This document shows, one piece after another, positions 7,426 through 11,953 of a DNA stretch of 11,953 nucleotides (positions are counted from its first letter, which is position 1; each line of letters begins with the position of its first letter). Source of the DNA: Gemmatimonadota bacterium (GTDB lineage Bacteria > Gemmatimonadota > Gemmatimonadetes > Gemmatimonadales > GWC2-71-9); NCBI GenBank assembly GCA_003221075.1, contig QHUF01000133.1, positions 1 through 11,953 on the forward strand, written 5' to 3'. Below the pieces are notes generated by a model, which was not told the DNA's origin, did no database searches, and worked only from the letters and a program-made list of their open reading frames with translations. The position numbers were made by a program, and so were the translations under genes.

Positions 7426-7658
7426 GTAGACGCTCTCTCCCGCTCGAGCAGCCACTCTTTTCTTTCAGCTCCCCAACGGTACCCACCAGGGGTTCCGTCC
7501 TTACTCACTACGCGGTGGCAAGGGATCGCCAACGCGACCGGATTGCTGGCGCAGGCGCGTGCGACCGCTCGCGACGTCGTCGGCTGCCCGATCCGCTTCG
7601 CGATCTCGGCGTAGGTCCGCGTCTGCCCGAACGGAATCTTCTGCAGCTCCTGCCACAC
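7422..7658 (-). pseudogene. ada: C-terminal alkyltransferase (OGT) domain of Ada, separated by frameshift
   Basis: A 78-codon frame holding the DNA-binding half of an O6-alkylguanine-DNA alkyltransferase. It contains WQELQKIPFGQTRTYAEIA, the arginine-finger region SRAVARACASNP, the active-site motif PCHRVV (C307 of the restored protein) and GGYRWG. The nominal GTG start at 7658 is simply a Val codon in the middle of the domain. The preceding residues (LPLDIRATAFQRRV) are encoded in the same frame upstream to the 34-bp duplication. If the duplication is real, this domain is not made as part of Ada unless the frame is restored. The stop CTA (7422-7424 on plus) shares CTAG with the stop of the DUF5916 gene. 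Confidence 0.9.
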
Positions 7659-8472
7659 TCTCCGTTGGAATGCCGTGGCACGAATATCGAGCGGCAGATC
7701 GAGATCCGGTTCGCGGCCATCGAGATACGCGAGTATCGGCGTGACCCAGCCGTGCAGCTTGCCGCTCTTGTCCTGTGACCCAGCCGTGCAGCTTGCCGCT
7801 CTTGTCCTGGACGACGCGGGCGGCGGGGAACTCCGCGATCAGATCGGCCTCGAGCGCTGAGGCGGTGTCGCCGAGCGCGACGCGGCAGACGCCACGCTCG
7901 GTTGCTGCGACGAGGAGGCGCCCCAGCGGTGTGGGAACCGTGACGTAGGCGATGCCGATCCCCGTGCCGCCGCGGGCGTATGTCGCCGGTGTCATGCCGA
8001 GCTGCTCGTGGGCATGTTCGTAGACGCGACTCGTGGAGCTGTATCCGGCTTCGTAGAGTGCGGGACTCACGTGCTTCCTCCGTTTCAATTCCTGTTTGAA
8101 GCGCGTTACCCGGCGCGCTTCGGCGTAGGCCCGCGGGGTGATCCCCAAGACCCGCTTGAAGGCGCGCGCGAGCCGGCGCGTATCGCCGCGGAGCGGCTCG
8201 CCGGCGGCCATTGCCCGGCACGCCTCGCGCACGAGCGCGACGGCGGGATCGGCGCCGTTGGCAGCGGCCGGATGGCAGCGCCGGCAGGCGCGAAATCCCT
8301 CGCGCTCGGCGGCTTCGGGGATGGGGAAAAATGTGACCTGGGTGCGCCGCGGGCGGCGGCTGGCGCACGAGGGGCGGCAATAGATGCCGGTCGAGCGGAC
8401 GGCGTACACGAACGCCCCGTCGAACCGGCGATCTCTTGCCAACACCGCGTGCCAGCGCTCAGTGGGACTCAT
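7501..8472 (-). pseudogene. ada: Ada-type alkylation repair protein and regulator, frame broken by 34-bp duplication
   Basis: The frame from ATG 8472 begins as a normal Ada. The N-terminal zinc domain has C32, C36, C63 and C66 (GIYCRPSC, ACRRCH), matching E. coli Ada C38/C42/C69/C72 with constant offset; C32 would accept methyl groups from phosphotriesters. An AraC-type HTH follows (~85-180, including GYSSTSRVYEHAHEQLGMTP), then the start of the alkyltransferase domain (VPTPLGRLLVAATERGV). After about residue 233 (HGWVT) a perfect 34-bp tandem duplication shifts the frame. The remaining ~90 residues to the stop at 7501 are not Ada-like. Deleting one copy restores 338 residues (E. coli Ada is 354) spanning 8472-7422. 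In known systems methylated Ada activates its own gene. No clear ribosome site precedes the ATG. Confidence 0.9.
7741..7809. repeat. Perfect 34-bp tandem duplication inside ada
   Basis: Bases 7741-7774 are repeated exactly at 7775-7808, and base 7809 still matches the period. Since 34 is not a multiple of three, the second copy shifts the ada frame. With one copy removed the minus strand reads QDKSGKLHGWVTPILAYLDG, the expected link within the alkyltransferase domain. It could be a genuine slippage duplication or an uncollapsed contig overlap. Confidence 0.97.
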
Positions 8473-8531
8473 GGCGGAGAATTTAGCGCGAGCCCCCGGT
8501 GGACTTCTATCCGTTTTGTGCGCTCAAATCC

Positions 8532-9023
8532 TCACTGCCACGGCTCGTCTTTGGACGGGCCGTAGATCGACGGCACCTTGCCGCCCGCCATTCGCAGGTA
8601 GACGGAGAACTGCCCGCGATGATGGATCATGTCGTTCAGCATCATCCAGAGGAAATCCTGCCGGCGCACGTCGCCCATTTGCTTGGGCGCCGTATAGAAC
8701 TTGATCGTGGAACTCAGCTCCTGGTCGTCCGCCTTGCGGACGGTATCGGCCATCTTCTTGAACACACGCTCGACCTCGCCGACGGTGTCCGACCAGGTCT
8801 TCGGCATCGCCGGCATGTTGGTCGGCGGAAACTTGAACTCGGCCTGGAGCGCTTGCGTCGCGGCCACACCCTCGAACGCGAACGTCCACGCCAGCTCCTG
8901 GGCCGTGCGGCAGGTGGTGTGGGGCTTCATGGTTTCTTTCCCGCCGGGGTAGGCACGCAGGACCTTTACTGTCGTGGCTGCCTCGCGCTCCCAGGCATCG
9001 AGAAACGCCTTTTTCTCGCTCAT
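8532..9023 (-). CDS. DinB-superfamily protein
   Basis: A 163-residue protein. The start at 9023 is set by GAGGAG just upstream on the minus strand; the longer frame from 9089 would have no ribosome site. It belongs to the DinB superfamily by its C-terminal signature MIHHRGQFSVYLRMAGG followed by VPSIYGPSKDE, with H134 and H135 as likely metal ligands. The usual early ligand, in relatives a His in an AWH-like helix, appears as T47 (ELAWTFAFEG). Either a different residue such as H35 completes the site, or metal binding is altered. It has no signal peptide and is probably cytoplasmic. The ada gene begins 59 bp downstream on the same strand, so the two may share a transcript. Reaction unknown. 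Confidence 0.87.
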   Translation of the reverse strand: MSEKKAFLDAWEREAATTVKVLRAYPGGKETMKPHTTCRTAQELAWTFAFEGVAATQALQAEFKFPPTNMPAMPKTWSDTVGEVERVFKKMADTVRKADDQELSSTIKFYTAPKQMGDVRRQDFLWMMLNDMIHHRGQFSVYLRMAGGKVPSIYGPSKDEPWQ

Positions 9024-9072
9024 GTGCTCTCCTCGTTGAGTCGTGCTTGAAATCTGGCACAACGGCCGGCGC

Positions 9073-9099
9073 TTGCGAGTCGTGGGCAAGTGTTATACT
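9073..9099 (+). promoter_or_regulatory. Promoter of the GntR/ABC operon
   Basis: An extended -10 (TGTTATACT, with TATACT at 9094-9099 matching consensus at 5 of 6) lies 31 bp before the GTG start at 9131. A weak -35 candidate TTGCGA (9073-9078) is 15 bp upstream, shorter than ideal, so the extended -10 probably carries the promoter. The predicted leader is about 25 nt. The divergent dinB-type gene starts at 9023, so this 107-bp gap serves both directions. Confidence 0.65.
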
Positions 9100-9112
9100 G
9101 TACCAGTACACT
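9089..9112 (+). promoter_or_regulatory. Probable GntR (YtrA-type) operator
   Basis: An inverted repeat with half-sites AGTGTT (9089-9094) and TACACT (9107-9112), separated by 12 bp, covers the -10 element. Inside it lies a second short dyad, ACTG-TAC-CAGT. B. subtilis YtrA is known to use AGTGTA/TACACT half-sites about 13 bp apart. The match, the position and the downstream YtrA-type gene together support an autoregulatory operator. Confidence 0.72.
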
Positions 9113-9130
9113 GGAACTCGAGCGACCTGC

Positions 9131-9511
9131 GTGTTTCACGGCATCGATCCCCGCAGTCCTATTCCTCTCTATGTGCAGATCGCCGAGCGCGTGCGGCTCG
9201 CGATCGCGACCGGCACGCTGGGCAGCGCTGCGCCGCTGCCATCCGTCCGACAGCTGGCCGCCGAGCTGCGCATTAATCCGGCGACCGTGATCCAGGCCTA
9301 TCGGGATCTCGAGGCACAGGGCTTCGTCGAAATCCGCCATGGCGCCGGCACGTTCGTGCGTGAGCTGGCGCCGGGACGGAGGGCGCGGGAGCGCTCACAA
9401 CAGGCGGTCGCGCTCGTACGCAAACTGCTCGCCGAAGCGCGGCGTTCCGGCGTTTCGCTGGCGGAGTTGCAGCGCGCCCTCGAGACAGAGCTGGGAGCAA
9501 AAACCACATGA
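9131..9511 (+). CDS. GntR-family repressor, YtrA type
   Basis: A 126-residue protein starting at GTG 9131, giving MFHGIDPRSPIPLYVQIAER, the usual start of YtrA-subfamily regulators. An upstream TTG in frame (9047) precedes the promoter and is rejected. Residues ~12-76 form the GntR winged helix (PLPSVRQLAAELRINPATV, then AYRDLEAQGFVEIRHGAGTF). The short C-terminal part (~80-126) is a helical dimerisation tail, with no large effector domain, as typical of this subfamily. YtrA regulators repress adjacent ABC transporter operons and often respond to cell-envelope stress. The stop overlaps the start of the ATPase gene (ATGA 9508-9511), so translation is coupled. No strong ribosome site is visible. 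Confidence 0.93.
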   Translation: MFHGIDPRSPIPLYVQIAERVRLAIATGTLGSAAPLPSVRQLAAELRINPATVIQAYRDLEAQGFVEIRHGAGTFVRELAPGRRARERSQQAVALVRKLLAEARRSGVSLAELQRALETELGAKTT

Positions 9512-10416
9512 GCGACGCCATCCACATTGAGCGCCTGCATTATCGCGCGGGGAAGAATTTCGCGATCAAAGAACTCGATCTCCACGTCCCATCCGGGTCG
9601 ATCTACGGATTTCTCGGCCCCAACGGCTCGGGCAAGACGACCACGATTCGACTCATCCTTGGCCTGCTACGTCCGCTGACCGGCCGCATCACGGTGCTCG
9701 GCCTTCCAATGCCTGAGCAGTACGCCCGTATCCTCGGCCAGGTCGGTTACGTCCCGGAGCAACCGCATCTCGACCCGACGCTGACGGTTCGCGAGCTGAT
9801 CGATTTCCAGGCGGCCTTCTATCCGCGGTGGGATCGTGCGCGAGCGGACGAGCTGGTCCAGCGCTTCGAGCTCGACGGCGAGCATCTCTTCGGTCGTCTG
9901 TCCAAAGGTCAGAAAGCCAAGTTGATGATTCTGCTCGCGCTGTCGCAATGCGGTGATCTGCTCGTTCTGGACGAGCCGACGGATGGACTCGATCCCGTCG
10001 TGCGGCGTGACATCCTCGGCGCGCTCATCACATATGTGTCGGAACGGGGCGCCACGATTTTCATCTCGAGTCATCTCGTGCACGAGCTGGAACGGGTCTG
10101 CGACTGGGTCGCCGTGATGGACGACGGTCGACTGATCACCGAGGCGCCGATGGAAAGGCTCAAACAGGGCACCAAGCGCCTCGTCGTGATGGGCGCGCCG
10201 GCTGAAATCGTCAACCCACCGTTCCGAGTCCTGACACGCGAGTCGACGAACGGTGGCGGGGCGGGTGAGAACTGGGTCGTCGGTGACTGGGAGCCGGGCA
10301 TGACGTCGTACTTCGAGGGAGTGGGCGCGTCCGTTCGGGAAGTGATCGATCTCGATCTGGAGGATGGATTCGTCGAGCTATTACGCAGCTTCCGGAAAGG
10401 GGGGACACGCCGATGA
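9508..10416 (+). CDS. ABC transporter ATP-binding protein
   Basis: A 302-residue ATPase with a complete nucleotide-binding set: Walker A GPNGSGKT (G37-T44), signature LSKGQ (131-135), Walker B LLVLDE with catalytic E156, D-loop GLD (160-162) and switch H189 (ISSHLVHELE). The signature begins LSKGQ rather than LSGGQ, as in several YtrB-like and exporter ATPases. The C-terminal ~90 residues after the core are a variable domain. It should work as a dimer with the permease encoded next, whose start overlaps this stop (ATGA 10413-10416). Substrate unknown; context with a YtrA-type regulator suggests an export or envelope-stress role. Confidence 0.95.
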   Translation: MSDAIHIERLHYRAGKNFAIKELDLHVPSGSIYGFLGPNGSGKTTTIRLILGLLRPLTGRITVLGLPMPEQYARILGQVGYVPEQPHLDPTLTVRELIDFQAAFYPRWDRARADELVQRFELDGEHLFGRLSKGQKAKLMILLALSQCGDLLVLDEPTDGLDPVVRRDILGALITYVSERGATIFISSHLVHELERVCDWVAVMDDGRLITEAPMERLKQGTKRLVVMGAPAEIVNPPFRVLTRESTNGGGAGENWVVGDWEPGMTSYFEGVGASVREVIDLDLEDGFVELLRSFRKGGTRR

Positions 10417-11078
10417 TCGCCATGTTCCGCGCAGTCCTCTACAGCCAATGGAAGTGGTCGCGGCTCATTGTTGTGCTGGGAACGGTCGCGGCTTTTGCGA
10501 TTCCGCTGTTGTCGCTTCAGGGAGCCGCGCGGGCTGATCGGGGCGCGCTGCAAGCGCAGGAGCTGCTTCGGGCCGTGCAGTCGTGGGGGACACTCTATCC
10601 GCTGCTCGCGACGGCGCTCGGCCTCTTGATGGCGATCGCGGCGTGGGCCGCCGACCACCGCGGCCGTCACATCCATGCACTCACGCTGCCAATCGAGCGG
10701 TGGCGATACGTACTGTTGCGGTTTGGAGCTGGATTCGTGCTCCTCGCGGCGCCCATCGCGGCGGTCCTCATTGGCTCGTCCCTCGCGGTGCTCACCGCCA
10801 CCTTGCCGCCCGGATTGCAGGCGTATCCGATCGCGTTGGCTGTCCGGTTCGCGTTCGCGGTCTTTGTCGCGTACGCCCTGTTCTTTGCCGTGTCCGCGGG
10901 AACGGCCCGCACGGCGGGCATCATCCTCGGCGTCATCGCCGCGGTGATCCTGGTGCATGTCGTCGCCAGCATCGCCAACATCGACCTCAACCTCTTCGGC
11001 GCCGCGCAGACTGTGCTGTTACTCGGTCCGGGGCCACTCGCCGTCTTTACGGGGCGATGGATGCTGGTGGATGTCTAG
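10413..11078 (+). CDS. ABC transporter permease, integral membrane
   Basis: A 221-residue, very hydrophobic protein. Probable membrane segments by eye are at ~17-36, 61-82, 102-130 (one or two), 140-165 and 167-188, with a hydrophobic C-terminal stretch ~197-217 (LLLGPGPLAVF). A cytoplasmic loop carries HIHALTLPIERWRYVLLRFG, resembling the coupling region of ABC-2-type exporter permeases. The start overlaps the ATPase stop by four bases, so the two would be made in balance. The next gene starts at 11071, eight bases before this stop. No substrate can be named. Confidence 0.87.
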   Translation: MIAMFRAVLYSQWKWSRLIVVLGTVAAFAIPLLSLQGAARADRGALQAQELLRAVQSWGTLYPLLATALGLLMAIAAWAADHRGRHIHALTLPIERWRYVLLRFGAGFVLLAAPIAAVLIGSSLAVLTATLPPGLQAYPIALAVRFAFAVFVAYALFFAVSAGTARTAGIILGVIAAVILVHVVASIANIDLNLFGAAQTVLLLGPGPLAVFTGRWMLVDV

Positions 11079-11953
11079 ACTCCTCGGGCTGGTGCTCGCG
11101 GCCTCGCTGCTGGCGTCACCGCTTCGCGGCCAGGACTCCCTCATGGGGCGGCTGCGCAGGCAGGCCGACAGCCTGCTCGGCAGCTGGCGCGAAGCACAGA
11201 AGCTGGCCGATGTCGCCGATAGTCTCGAGCGTGTGCGTGCGACCGCCGGCAGCGATACCATCGCCGTGGGTGGACTGCGTATCATCGTGAATCCATCGGC
11301 TCTGCCGTGGCGGCAAGCGGCCGAACTTGCCTGGCCCATCATCGACAGTCTCTACGGCAGCGCCGCCGAGGACTTGCCGCAGCATCCCTATATCTTCCGC
11401 GCCGTCGATCCCGACAGCGGCGTGCGCCGCGCGGTGCTGCATGTGGGCGTCGAGGTCCCCTGGGACCTGGACGTTCGTGCGACGACGACGGTCCTCCTGA
11501 CGACCGTGACGGCGCCACATGTCGACCCCGCATTGGCGGCCTGGCTGGGCGCCGCGTTGCGCCCGTCGCTCCGGCTGCAGGATGAGCGCGCCGTTGTCTT
11601 CGTGTTGCTCGTCACCGCGCCCTCCGAGGCGGTGCGCCGCTGTTTCCTGGGCGACATCGCCCGCTGCAAAGACGTGCTGCAGGTCGGCGATTCGACTGGA
11701 CTGCTGGCGCGCTGGTACGTGACGCCGGCGGAGCGGGAGGCGCTCGTCACCGAAGCGTTCACGGATTACTTCGCGCGCGGCGCGACTGCACCATCGCTGC
11801 AGCGATGCCATCAACATCATGACGATGCGTGCACCGCGCTGTTGCAGTCGCTACCGCCGGGGACTTTGCCGCGCCCACTCCCTCAGGCCGCCGGCATTCT
11901 GCTCGTTCGCGAAGCCCTGCGCGCGGGAGGGCGCGACGCGTACCGGCGTCTCG
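11071..11953 (+). CDS. Secreted protein of unknown function, C-terminus beyond window
   Basis: The frame is open from ATG 11071 to the window end (294 codons). The start overlaps the permease stop by eight bases. The N-terminus MSRLLGLVLAASLLASPLRG is a good signal peptide, so the product should be exported to the periplasm. Residues 24-60 are helical and charged. Two cysteine pairs, C191/C199 and C246/C254, have identical CX7C spacing; the second is His/Asp-rich (CHQHHDDAC). I do not recognise a named domain. Its place at the end of a YtrA-type ABC operon suggests a periplasmic accessory of the transporter, but that is inference. Confidence 0.85.
   Translation, partial: MSRLLGLVLAASLLASPLRGQDSLMGRLRRQADSLLGSWREAQKLADVADSLERVRATAGSDTIAVGGLRIIVNPSALPWRQAAELAWPIIDSLYGSAAEDLPQHPYIFRAVDPDSGVRRAVLHVGVEVPWDLDVRATTTVLLTTVTAPHVDPALAAWLGAALRPSLRLQDERAVVFVLLVTAPSEAVRRCFLGDIARCKDVLQVGDSTGLLARWYVTPAEREALVTEAFTDYFARGATAPSLQRCHQHHDDACTALLQSLPPGTLPRPLPQAAGILLVREALRAGGRDAYRRL

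Noticed and set aside
6903..7778. Plus-strand open frame running from the barrel gene into the ada region
   Set aside because: Overlaps two well-supported genes in the wrong frame and strand, and its product is Arg-rich without motifs.
7741..7809. 34-bp direct repeat considered as attachment site or CRISPR unit
   Set aside because: The copies are directly adjacent with no spacer, lie inside a coding gene, and no integrase, transposase or cas gene is nearby. A tandem duplication is sufficient.
9047..9130. Upstream TTG extension of the GntR gene
   Set aside because: It begins before the extended -10 promoter and operator, and the extra residues do not resemble GntR proteins. GTG 9131 gives the standard N-terminus.

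Overview
The window looks like chromosomal DNA from a high-GC, environmental Gram-negative bacterium, most likely Gemmatimonadota, with Acidobacteriota as the next candidate. This is inferred from gene content: a secreted MBL-fold hydrolase with an N-terminal extension, a BlaI/M56 pair with a C-terminal helical repeat array, a DUF5916 outer-membrane barrel protein, a GntR(YtrA-type)/ABC/permease operon and DinB-family proteins. No rRNA, tRNA, CRISPR array, IS element or convincing rho-independent terminator was seen. The DNA is almost fully coding.

Layout. (1) 1-1308, minus: exported metallo-beta-lactamase-fold hydrolase, cut by the left edge. (2) 1372-1926, plus: DinB-family putative metalloenzyme, divergent from gene 1. 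(3) 1927-4831 and 4828-7425, plus: a regulated cassette. A promoter with two 16-bp palindromic operators precedes a BlaI/MecI-type repressor, then an M56 (BlaR1-type) membrane zinc protease whose C-terminus is an array of 34-residue repeats instead of a penicillin-binding sensor, then a DUF5916 outer-membrane protein starting at a TTG that overlaps the protease stop. The protease frame is broken at a C9 tract; C8 restores it and gives repeats of exactly 34 residues throughout. (4) 8472-7422, minus: an Ada-type DNA alkylation-repair protein, split by a perfect 34-bp tandem duplication; removing one copy restores a canonical 338-residue Ada. (5) 9023-8532, minus: a second DinB-superfamily protein. 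(6) 9131-11953, plus: GntR/YtrA-type repressor, ABC ATPase, ABC permease and a secreted protein of unknown function cut by the right edge. Their starts overlap the preceding stops, and a promoter with an overlapping inverted repeat precedes them.

How it works together (inference). Both plus-strand cassettes look like self-regulated envelope-stress modules. In the first, the M56 protein would sense a periplasmic signal and relieve BlaI repression of itself and of the DUF5916 barrel. In the second, a YtrA-type repressor would control an ABC transporter and a periplasmic accessory protein. The two broken frames (poly-C slip and 34-bp duplication) are the most notable irregularities. They are either real reversible lesions or sequencing/assembly errors, and raw reads would decide.
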